Source: Nocardioides sp. (GTDB lineage Bacteria > Actinomycetota > Actinomycetes > Propionibacteriales > Nocardioidaceae). Taken from it: a stretch of DNA of 7,399 nt. Under the pieces are notes generated by a model that worked only from the letters and a program-made list of their open reading frames with translations, made no database searches and was not told the origin of the DNA. Below, in pieces: positions 1 to 5,786 of this stretch. The DNA is taken from NCBI GenBank assembly GCA_030145945.1, contig JASLDK010000163.1, positions 1 through 7,399 on the forward strand. The letters run 5' to 3'. The first letter of the stretch is position 1. Every line of letters begins with the position of its first letter. The translations under genes were made by a program, and so were the position numbers.

Positions 1-1004
1 CCGGTGCGCCACCAGTTCGGATCGACCTGCAGACCGGCTGCCCGATAGGTCCGGACCAGTCCGCGGGTGAGCCAGAACGGCGCCACCTCATCGACCATCG
101 CCGCGTCGATGCGCACAGGCAGACCTGGCGGGAGGCTCAGATGGGCGATGTCGTTGGCACGCAGGGAGACGAGCAGGCGCGTCCGCACCTCCGGCCCGCG
201 GCGCCCGAGCAGTGCTGCCGGTGCGACGCCTCCGAAGGAGGCGCGGCGAGCCAGCTCGGTCAGGGTCAGCTCGTCGAGTTGTGGCCAGAGTTCACGGGCA
301 CGCGCGCTGAGGCCATCGCTCTCCACCAGTTGAGCGAGGACCTGATCGACCGTCGCTGCGCCGCTGATCATCAACGCGATCAGCGCCGGCACGACGCCGA
401 AACCCGGCAGCGTGACCGGCCAACGCAGCGACGCACCGATGGTCTGGTCCATCAGGGTGACGGGCGCGAACACGGCGCAACCCAGGAGTTGCACTCCGTC
501 GATGGCCGGACCGGCCGCCGCATGCAGGGACGCCATCGCGCCTTCGGAGTGGCCGGCCGAGACCCAGCGACCCGACAGACCGAGGTCGTCGTCTTGTGCG
601 GCAACCAACAGGTCTCGGATCGACGTCGCGAGGGCCGAACCGATCAAATACGGATGGGGTCCCGGACTGCCCAGACCTTCGTAGTCCGGCCGCAGGACGG
701 CGATCCCACGCCGCAGCAGCTCCGAGACGAAGGCGTCGCCCTGGGTCATCCGGCGCCGTTCGGGACTGCCGGCGACCGCGCGGCTCGGCGCGGAACGGTC
801 GCTCCCACCGGTCGTCATGTGACCGTAGGTCACGACCGGCCAACCACCGTGAGGTGCCCGTCCGACCGGGACATGGACCAGCCCGGTCAAGGACGCAGGC
901 GCGCCCGTGACGGATGTCGAGGAATAGGTCACCCGCCACGACTCCCCCGCCGCGGCCAGTGCGCCAAGCCCCTCGGCAGGCCGGCGCGCGAGGATCTCGC
1001 TCAC
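1..1004 (-). CDS. alpha/beta hydrolase, secretory-lipase (LIP) family, 3'-truncated by window edge
   Basis: This reading frame runs open from a GTG at 1004 to the left edge, giving 334 residues with no stop. Visible landmarks: an oxyanion-side segment TYGHMTTGG (residues 59-67); RPDYEGLGSPGPHPYL (105-120), typical of LIP-family lipases related to Candida antarctica lipase A; the nucleophile elbow GHSEG (151-155) with Ser153; and Asp305 in AAMVDEVAP as the probable acid. The catalytic His should lie beyond the window. The likely reaction is hydrolysis of a carboxylic ester, with substrate unknown. LIP proteins are often secreted, but the N-terminus here is polar and has no signal peptide, so a cytoplasmic location is inferred. 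The start is supported by a GTGA overlap with the stop of the upstream M28-like gene and by GAGGGGG 5 nt before the GTG. The family call is firm; the exact activity (lipase, esterase or other acyl hydrolase) is open. Confidence 0.87.
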   Translation of the reverse strand, partial: MSEILARRPAEGLGALAAAGESWRVTYSSTSVTGAPASLTGLVHVPVGRAPHGGWPVVTYGHMTTGGSDRSAPSRAVAGSPERRRMTQGDAFVSELLRRGIAVLRPDYEGLGSPGPHPYLIGSALATSIRDLLVAAQDDDLGLSGRWVSAGHSEGAMASLHAAAGPAIDGVQLLGCAVFAPVTLMDQTIGASLRWPVTLPGFGVVPALIALMISGAATVDQVLAQLVESDGLSARARELWPQLDELTLTELARRASFGGVAPAALLGRRGPEVRTRLLVSLRANDIAHLSLPPGLPVRIDAAMVDEVAPFWLTRGLVRTYRAAGLQVDPNWWRT

Positions 1005-2458
1005 CAGCGCCCCCTCGGCAGGCGCATCCGGACACGCCGTGGGATCAGCCCCAACCGCCCACCAGGGCGCCCGTCCGCGGCTTCCATCAGCTCGGCGAAG
1101 GCATTCGCCACGGGCACCAACTGGTCGACGTCGATCTTGTCGACCGTGTCGGCGTCGTCGTACAGGTAGAGCGGACCGGACACCAGGCTGATCGTCGGGA
1201 CCCCGGCAGTGAAGGTGAAGGACGCGTCGGTGGGGATGCCGTCCAGGGTGAACTCGAGCAGGCTCGCGTTGAGCATCGAGGTCGCGCCGAGGCCGTGACG
1301 GCGGATGGCCCGTGCCACCGCCGCTTTCATGGGCACCGACACGTTCTCGAAGAACGCGCGAGGTTCGCAGTGCGGGAGGGTCTCGAAGGCCCCGTCAGCG
1401 CTACGCCGAGCGCGCAGGCCGACGTGCTCCACGGTGAGGTTGAGCGCCAACCGGTAGCGGCTGTCGGCGTCGATCGTGTGCCGTCGCGCGAAGGCCCGAT
1501 GCGCCTGATAGCCGGTGAAATGGCTGTCGAAGGTCACGAACATCAAGGTCTTGCGCCACGGTCGGCCGCCACGTGCCCGGGCCACCGCGTGCTCGGCGAG
1601 GGCGATCACCTCCGCCGTACCGCTGGCGTCCTCGACCGCGCCGGGTCCGATCGAGTCATGGTGCGACTGCACCATGACGGTCTCGTTGGAGTCCCCGTGG
1701 AGCACGCCGACGACGGTGCGCGCGGTGACCCGTCGACGCTCCGCCTCGAGCCGGAGGGATGCCGTGGAAGCGGCACCGAGGCGGGCGCGCAAGCCCTCCC
1801 CCGCCTTCCTGGTGATCCAGACGCCGGGCAGGGCGAGCAGCGTCCTGCGGTAGTACTCGTTGTAGTAGCCGAGCGACTCGGGATAGTCGCGGAGTACGCC
1901 GATCACCCCCACCGCACCGGCCTTCTCGGCCTCGGCCATCACCCGGGTCAACGAGGTGATGTAGGGGTTGCGCGAACCCAGCGCCTCGCGGTTGAGCATC
2001 CGTCGGTCGGGATCGTGGATGAATTCGCTGAGCGGGAGCAGCGCCCACTGGGGCATGTCGAAGGTCAGGTCGAACAGCACGATCCGGCCAGCGACGTCGT
2101 GGGCGGTGACCTTGTCCGCCCCGATGTCGACGAGTTCCGCGTCGATGCCTCCCGGGCCTGTGCCCAAGGCGCCCACCTGCCCATGACCGGCGAGCGCACA
2201 GTGTCGGATCGGCGCGCACGGCACGTCCAGCCCGTCGACGGACAACGCGACCGACGCAGGCTCCCATGCGAACGAGTCCGCCTCCTCGACCCACACGTCG
2301 TCCAGCCCTGCGGCTCGGAACCGGTCCTCGACATAGGCCGCTGCCCGCTCACCGCCCGGCGTTCCGGTCGCCCGCGGGGCCATCGCCACGAGGTCGTCGA
2401 TGGTCGCCGTCAGAGCGTCGGTGGAGGCGACATCGGTGCGATCGGAGGTGCGGGTCAC
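1001..2458 (-). CDS. M28-like (PA-domain) metallohydrolase with non-canonical metal site
   Basis: A 485-residue protein with GTG start and no signal peptide, so probably cytoplasmic. Residues 10-60 give the aminopeptidase-like opening (ATIDDLVAMAPRATGTPGGERAA). About 100-215 resembles a PA insert (HDVAGRIVLFDL, then AEKAGAVGVIG). About 245-460 is the M28 catalytic fold. Signatures: VQSHHDS (264-269, H266-x-D268), GAVEDASG (273-280), FVTFDSHFTG (307-316), TVEHVG (342-347) and YDDADTVDKID (433-443). Compared with standard M28 zinc peptidases, H266 is kept, the bridging Asp is Glu276, the Glu-Glu pair (general base plus ligand) is His313-Phe314, the third ligand is probably Glu344, and the terminal His is Tyr433. 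It may therefore be a hydrolase with a remodelled site, a one-metal enzyme, or a non-enzymatic homologue. The start follows a TACTGT hexamer by 7 nt with no Shine-Dalgarno, suggesting a leaderless message. It is coupled to the downstream lipase and divergent from the AsnC-type regulator, which may control it. Confidence 0.85.
   Translation of the reverse strand: MTRTSDRTDVASTDALTATIDDLVAMAPRATGTPGGERAAAYVEDRFRAAGLDDVWVEEADSFAWEPASVALSVDGLDVPCAPIRHCALAGHGQVGALGTGPGGIDAELVDIGADKVTAHDVAGRIVLFDLTFDMPQWALLPLSEFIHDPDRRMLNREALGSRNPYITSLTRVMAEAEKAGAVGVIGVLRDYPESLGYYNEYYRRTLLALPGVWITRKAGEGLRARLGAASTASLRLEAERRRVTARTVVGVLHGDSNETVMVQSHHDSIGPGAVEDASGTAEVIALAEHAVARARGGRPWRKTLMFVTFDSHFTGYQAHRAFARRHTIDADSRYRLALNLTVEHVGLRARRSADGAFETLPHCEPRAFFENVSVPMKAAVARAIRRHGLGATSMLNASLLEFTLDGIPTDASFTFTAGVPTISLVSGPLYLYDDADTVDKIDVDQLVPVANAFAELMEAADGRPGGRLGLIPRRVRMRLPRGRW
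1010..1016 (-). promoter_or_regulatory. ribosome binding site of the LIP-family hydrolase
   Basis: On the minus strand GAGGGGG ends 5 nt before the GTG at 1004 and lies inside the last codons of the M28-like gene. It supports GTG as the start and fits coupled re-initiation across the GTGA junction. It is the clearest Shine-Dalgarno sequence in the window; most other starts here have none. Confidence 0.65.
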
Positions 2459-2471
2459 AGGACTGACAGTA
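2459..2471 (-). promoter_or_regulatory. putative -10 element and leaderless start of the M28-like gene
   Basis: On the minus strand TACTGT (2471-2466) fits TAnnnT and is followed by 7 nt and then the GTG codon, so transcription would begin at or next to the start codon. No Shine-Dalgarno is present and no convincing -35 hexamer is seen at 16-18 bp. Confidence 0.5.
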
Positions 2472-2486
2472 GGTCGTCGTCACATC

Positions 2487-2505
2487 TTCGGCGCCCCACG
2501 CCGAA
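2487..2505. promoter_or_regulatory. inverted repeat, candidate operator in the divergent regulator promoter
   Basis: Arms TTCGGCG (2487-2493) and CGCCGAA (2499-2505) are perfect 7-bp inverted copies around a 5-bp spacer. The element covers the -35 zone of the M28-like promoter. A site for the adjacent Lrp/AsnC-type regulator is plausible because such proteins commonly regulate themselves and a divergent neighbour. However, the GC-rich arms do not resemble the AT-rich E. coli Lrp consensus, so assignment is by position only. Confidence 0.45.
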
Positions 2506-2510
2506 ATCGG

Positions 2511-2523
2511 TCCCCTTTGGGGA
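2511..2523. promoter_or_regulatory. short palindrome upstream of the AsnC-type regulator
   Basis: TCCCC-TTT-GGGGA is a perfect 5-bp inverted repeat with a 3-bp centre. It lies 23-35 bp before the regulator start, overlapping the expected -35 position of a leaderless promoter. It could be a second operator half of the divergent region or a chance GC palindrome. Confidence 0.35.
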
Positions 2524-2533
2524 GACGATCGGC

Positions 2534-2545
2534 AAGACTGCTCAG
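2534..2545 (+). promoter_or_regulatory. weak -10 candidate for the AsnC-type regulator
   Basis: AAGACT (2534-2539) is followed by 6 nt and then the ATG at 2546. It misses the first T of TAnnnT, so it is a weak match, but the spacing equals that of the other leaderless candidates in the window and no Shine-Dalgarno lies before this ATG. Weak binding would suit a promoter needing or tolerating regulator action. Confidence 0.3.
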
Positions 2546-3583
2546 ATGACATCCACCGACGCCGGGATCGATCACAGCGGGATCCTGCCCGAGGTCGACC
2601 TGGCCCTGATCGATGCGCTCCAGGTCAACCCGCGGGCGCCGTGGACCGCCATCGCCTCGGTGCTCGACATCGACGCTGTCACGGCCACTCGGCGTTGGAA
2701 GCGTCTGCACGACGATCGCCTTGCCTGGTGGGTGGTCCGACCGTCCGCGGACCGCCTCACGCCGTACGTCGACGCGACCCTCGCCCTGCTGCGTTGTCCG
2801 GAGGGAACCGCGGAGAAGGCGGCGCAAGCGGCCGCCGGACCCGAATGGGCCCACACCGTCGACCTGATCGCCGGGACGACGGACCTGGCCGTCGTCGTGC
2901 TCGGCTCGGGTCTGGGCGAGGTGCAGCAGCGGCTCGACGTCCTCGCCGACAAGTGCGGAGGCGAGATCGTCGAGAGACGCGTGATCGCCGGGGTCCACGC
3001 AGAGGATGCAGGCTGGCGGCTCGGAATCTCGTCGGCATCCCAGCGTCGGACGCTGCTGCCGCGCGACGACCTCGCTCGCCCGACACCGCCCCGCTCCGAG
3101 ATGGTCGACGACCTGCTGTCCGCGCTCGGCGACGACGCCCGGCTCAGTGGCCAGGAGCTGGCGACCCGCGTCGGCACCTCCGAGCCGACGGTACGCCGGG
3201 CGATGGATCGTGCGCTGCGTTCGGGTGCGATCCAACTGGGTTGCGACCTGGCGATGCCGGCCGCCGGGCTGGGCCGGGGTGTCCTGCTCGAGGTCGAGGT
3301 CGACCACCCGGTCCAGTCGGGTCGCGCGTTGGCCGAAGCGGGTCCCGTCCATCGCTGCGTGCAGAGTGTCGGCGCGGGCAACCTGTCGTTGTGGGTCCGA
3401 CTCTCGTCGTTGGCCCAACTCCCCGGGATAGAGGGAGATCTGGCCCCGCTGGCGCCAGGTTGGCGGGTCCGGAGCAGGCAGACGGTCGTGCGGCCGGTCA
3501 AGCGCCAGGGACAGGTGCTGGATCAGCGGGGACGGCGCGCAGCGCCTCGTCCAACCGATAGGCGCGGATCGCGAACAGGCTGA
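2546..3583 (+). CDS. tandem-duplicated Lrp/AsnC-family transcriptional regulator
   Basis: The 345-residue protein is about twice the usual 150-residue Lrp/AsnC length and contains two full units. HTH1 is about residues 15-64 (LPEVDLALIDALQVNPRAPW, then VTATRRWKRLHDDRLAWWVV), followed by RAM-like domain 1 at about 74-148. HTH2 is about 184-233 (SEMVDDLLSALGDDARLSGQ, then TSEPTVRRAMDRALRSG), followed by RAM-like domain 2 at about 245-320 (GVLLEVEV, SVGAGNLSLWVRL) and a family-typical tail VKRQGQVLDQRGR. It should bind DNA and sense a small ligand, often an amino acid, through the RAM domains; the ligand is unknown. ATG at 2546 is chosen because upstream in-frame sequence is the antisense of the M28-like gene and the HTH begins about 15 residues in. 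It diverges from the M28-like/lipase unit, its most likely target. Its last 28 codons overlap the 3' end of the convergent transporter gene. Confidence 0.9.
   Translation: MTSTDAGIDHSGILPEVDLALIDALQVNPRAPWTAIASVLDIDAVTATRRWKRLHDDRLAWWVVRPSADRLTPYVDATLALLRCPEGTAEKAAQAAAGPEWAHTVDLIAGTTDLAVVVLGSGLGEVQQRLDVLADKCGGEIVERRVIAGVHAEDAGWRLGISSASQRRTLLPRDDLARPTPPRSEMVDDLLSALGDDARLSGQELATRVGTSEPTVRRAMDRALRSGAIQLGCDLAMPAAGLGRGVLLEVEVDHPVQSGRALAEAGPVHRCVQSVGAGNLSLWVRLSSLAQLPGIEGDLAPLAPGWRVRSRQTVVRPVKRQGQVLDQRGRRAAPRPTDRRGSRTG
3498..3583. other. 86-bp convergent 3' overlap of regulator and transporter genes
   Basis: Both reading frames are used across this stretch. The plus strand encodes residues 318-345 of the AsnC-type regulator, including the conserved-looking VKRQGQVLDQRGR tail. 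The minus strand encodes residues 413-440 of the GPH transporter, the end of its last helix plus a Pro/Ala-rich tail. There is no room for an intergenic terminator, so the two transcripts must overlap as antisense RNAs. Confidence 0.8.
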
Positions 3584-4820
3584 TCCCGACCAGGGCAGCC
3601 GGAACCACGGACGTCCCGGCCAGCACCGCCAGCCGGGCCGGGTCGTCGTACCCGTCGAGCCCGCCCTCATAGCCGCCGAGCGCGAGCACGACACCGAGCA
3701 GACCGGGTCCGAGTGCGAAGCCGAGCAGCTCGCACCCTGCCCACACACCGGACAACAGGCCGATCCGGTTGCGTCCCGAGGCGCGCGCGTCGTGCGCGGC
3801 GACGTCGGGAAGCATCGCCAGCGGGAAGACCTGAATGCCCGCATATCCGGCGCCCGTCACCGCCGACCAGACGACGCACCAGACCAAGCTGCCGCTCCAC
3901 GCGCCGACCATCGCGACCAGTCCGAGGGTGAGCACGGCTGTCGCGACGACGTACCCGCCCTTCTTGCCGTGGCGACGACCCACCCACGCCCACGCCGGCG
4001 CGGACAGGACTCCGGGCAGCACGAAGGCGGCGAAGAGATAGCTGCCGGTCGCGGCGTCGCCGAGCAGCACCCGCGCCGCATAGGCGACGGCTGCGAGCAG
4101 CATGCTGGTTCCCGCGGCCTGCAGCACCAGGGCGGCGATCAACGGGCGCGCGTAGGGATCACCCAGGACCACCCGCAGCTGGTCACGCAGGCCGCCACCG
4201 GCGGACTCCGCACGAACCACCGGGGCTCCCCGCAGGCACCACCACACCGCGGCGGATCCGGCGATGACCACCAGCCCCGCCACCGCACCCATCGTCCGGT
4301 AGCCGCCGGCCGTCGTGGCCAACCAGGGCGCCACCACGCCGGAGACCGCGATCGCCGCCGTCACCACGCCCACCCGCCACGCCATCATCTGCGTGCGAAC
4401 GCCGTAGTCACCGGTGACCTCCGCCGACATCGCCAGGTAGGGCACCTGGAAGAAGGCGTACGCCGTCGCAGCGACCAGGTTGGCCAGGAGCACCCACAGC
4501 AGCGCGAGCAGGAACGGCGTGCTCGGACCGGTGAAGATGAACGCCAGACCCACGCCCATCACCGGCCCGGCCACGATCAGGAACGGACGACGACGATCAG
4601 TTCGGCGTACCCGATCGCTGATCCGGCCGGCGAGCGGGTTGCAGACGAAGTCCCATGCCTTGGGTGCGAACACGACCAGACCCGCGAGGAGCGCGCCGAC
4701 ACCGAGCTCCTCGGTGAGGTAGGGCATCAACAGCAGGGACGGAACGGTGCCGTAGACCCCCGTCGCCACCCCACCCAACGCATAGCCCCGCCTGATCCGC
4801 GCAGGCAGCTCCTCAACCAT
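3498..4820 (-). CDS. GPH-type (MFS_2) transporter
   Basis: A 440-residue inner-membrane protein with about 12 hydrophobic helices (first at 14-34, last about 396-418). The GPH/MelB-like signature is FAPKAWDFVCNPLAGRISDR (51-70) followed by the basic loop RRTDRRRPF (72-80); YAFFQVPYLAMSAEVT (121-136) and R142 also fit MFS_2 proteins. The family usually imports sugars, glycosides or other organic solutes with H+ or Na+. Asp57 matches MelB Asp55, but the position of MelB Asp59 is Asn61, so coupling may be altered. ATG at 4820 has no Shine-Dalgarno and follows TACGTT by 6 nt. It lies 51 bp after the LLM oxidoreductase gene on the same strand and may be expressed both from its own promoter and by readthrough. 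The final 28 codons are antisense to the end of the AsnC-type regulator. Family assignment is firm; the substrate cannot be told. Confidence 0.87.
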   Translation of the reverse strand: MVEELPARIRRGYALGGVATGVYGTVPSLLLMPYLTEELGVGALLAGLVVFAPKAWDFVCNPLAGRISDRVRRTDRRRPFLIVAGPVMGVGLAFIFTGPSTPFLLALLWVLLANLVAATAYAFFQVPYLAMSAEVTGDYGVRTQMMAWRVGVVTAAIAVSGVVAPWLATTAGGYRTMGAVAGLVVIAGSAAVWWCLRGAPVVRAESAGGGLRDQLRVVLGDPYARPLIAALVLQAAGTSMLLAAVAYAARVLLGDAATGSYLFAAFVLPGVLSAPAWAWVGRRHGKKGGYVVATAVLTLGLVAMVGAWSGSLVWCVVWSAVTGAGYAGIQVFPLAMLPDVAAHDARASGRNRIGLLSGVWAGCELLGFALGPGLLGVVLALGGYEGGLDGYDDPARLAVLAGTSVVPAALVGISLFAIRAYRLDEALRAVPADPAPVPGA

Positions 4821-4832
4821 GGCGTGAACGTA
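4821..4832 (-). promoter_or_regulatory. putative -10 element and leaderless start of the GPH transporter
   Basis: On the minus strand TACGTT (4832-4827) fits TAnnnT and is followed by exactly 6 nt before the ATG at 4820. No Shine-Dalgarno is present in the 51-bp gap after the LLM gene, and no good -35 hexamer is seen. Confidence 0.5.
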
Positions 4833-4871
4833 GAGGATCGCCGTCTCGGGAGGGCTGGATGCAGGAATCCG

Positions 4872-5768
4872 TCAGATGACGCTCGCCGCGATCTGCTCGA
4901 AGACGGCCGGATCGCTGGCCCAGTCACTGTCCGGTCGGGGCCAGTGGATCGCGATGTCGGTGATCCCGAGCTCGCCGTAGCGGCCCGCGAGATCCTCGAA
5001 CGCGCCCACGGAGGAGAGCCACGGCTCGTCGGTGAACCCGGTCAGCAGGAGCCGCGGCATCTCGTCCGGGTCACGACCGGCGTCGACACACGCCGCCTCG
5101 AACAACGCGCTCTGCCGGCGCACCTCCTCGAAGGGTGTCTCCGAGCTGGGATTCGCCACCCATCCCTGACCAAGACGAGCCGCAAGCCGTACGCCGCGAG
5201 GCCCGCCTGCCGCGATCCAGAACGGCGGGCGGGGCTGCTGCACGAGACCGGCACCGATGTGGGCGTCGACGGCCTGCCAGTGCTCACCCTCGACCGAGAC
5301 GCCGCTCAGCAACGCGTCGAGCTGCTCGACGAACTCCGCGAATCGGTCGGCACGCTCGCGCGGCGTCCACTCCCGCCCGAGGATCACGCCGTCCGACTGC
5401 GGAGAGTCACCACCCGCGCCGATGCCCACCGTGAGCCGTCCACCCGAGATGCGGTCGATCGACCGCAGCGCCGCCGCCGTCGGCACCGGCGTGCGGAAGT
5501 TGGGCGACGTGACCAGCGTGCCCAGCCGGATCCGGTCCGTGACCGCGGCGGCCGCTGCGAGCGAGGCGGTCGCCTCGTCCCACGGCGTGTGCCCGCGCCA
5601 TGCCAGATGGTCATAGACCCACGCGCCGGCGAAGCCCATCTCCTCGACCCGTTGCCAGTGGGACCGCATGGTCGGCCAGTCGTGGATCGGCCACAGCACG
5701 ACGTGCAGTCTCGGCTTCAAGGTGTCGTTCACACCTCTGATCATGCCCGGCCGCTGAGACGAGAGCAT
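4872..5768 (-). CDS. LLM-class (luciferase-like) flavin/F420-dependent oxidoreductase
   Basis: A 298-residue soluble TIM-barrel protein of the bacterial luciferase-like family. Diagnostic stretches: VEEMGFAGAWVYDHL (41-55), TDRIRLGTLVTSPNFRTP (77-94), LRSIDRISGGRLTVGIGAG (101-119) and a C-terminal-half segment PPFWIAAGGPRGVRLAARLG (181-200). Members use reduced FMN or coenzyme F420 to oxidise or reduce small organic compounds; the F420 subset is frequent in actinobacteria, but the cofactor cannot be settled here. Start: ATG at 5768 has a weak AGGGA 11 nt upstream, just after the preceding stop. GTG at 5732 (residue 13) starts closer to the conserved barrel strand RLHVVLWP and may be the true start. 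The gene lies 18 bp after the DHA2 exporter and 51 bp before the GPH transporter on the same strand, suggesting co-transcription and a role in processing a transported compound. Confidence 0.88.
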   Translation of the reverse strand: MLSSQRPGMIRGVNDTLKPRLHVVLWPIHDWPTMRSHWQRVEEMGFAGAWVYDHLAWRGHTPWDEATASLAAAAAVTDRIRLGTLVTSPNFRTPVPTAAALRSIDRISGGRLTVGIGAGGDSPQSDGVILGREWTPRERADRFAEFVEQLDALLSGVSVEGEHWQAVDAHIGAGLVQQPRPPFWIAAGGPRGVRLAARLGQGWVANPSSETPFEEVRRQSALFEAACVDAGRDPDEMPRLLLTGFTDEPWLSSVGAFEDLAGRYGELGITDIAIHWPRPDSDWASDPAVFEQIAASVI

Positions 5769-5779
5769 GTTCGTCGATG

Positions 5780-5784
5780 TCCCT
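5780..5784 (-). promoter_or_regulatory. weak ribosome binding site supporting the ATG at 5768
   Basis: AGGGA on the minus strand lies 11 nt before the ATG and 2 nt after the exporter's TGA. The spacing is longer than ideal. It is the only evidence for the longer LLM start; no TAnnnT hexamer at leaderless spacing precedes the ATG at 5768 or the alternative GTG at 5732. Confidence 0.3.
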
Positions 5785-5786
5785 GA

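Noticed and set aside
292..1035. 247-codon minus-strand frame starting near the lipase
   Set aside because: Frame-shifted shadow of the LIP-family hydrolase, whose own frame carries GHSEG and the other motifs.
141..1169. 342-codon plus-strand open frame
   Set aside because: Antisense to the lipase and the end of the M28-like gene; Arg/Gln/His-rich composition without motifs.
914..2545. 544-codon upstream extension of the AsnC-type regulator frame
   Set aside because: The frame is open but antisense to the M28-like gene and shows no domain. The HTH starts about 15 residues after the ATG at 2546, and the divergent promoter region lies just before it.
2480..3844. 454-codon open frame on the minus strand
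   Set aside because: Antisense to the AsnC-type regulator and in a different frame from the GPH transporter; Arg/Ser/Gln-rich with no family features.
4821..4871. Possible terminator between the LLM and GPH genes
   Set aside because: Only 4-bp stems are seen and there is no T-run, so a rho-independent terminator is not supported.
3792..5786. 664-codon open frame on the plus strand
   Set aside because: It lies opposite the GPH transporter and LLM genes, is made of Arg/His/Gln/Pro-rich low-complexity sequence with no recognisable domain, and is a typical GC-rich antisense shadow.
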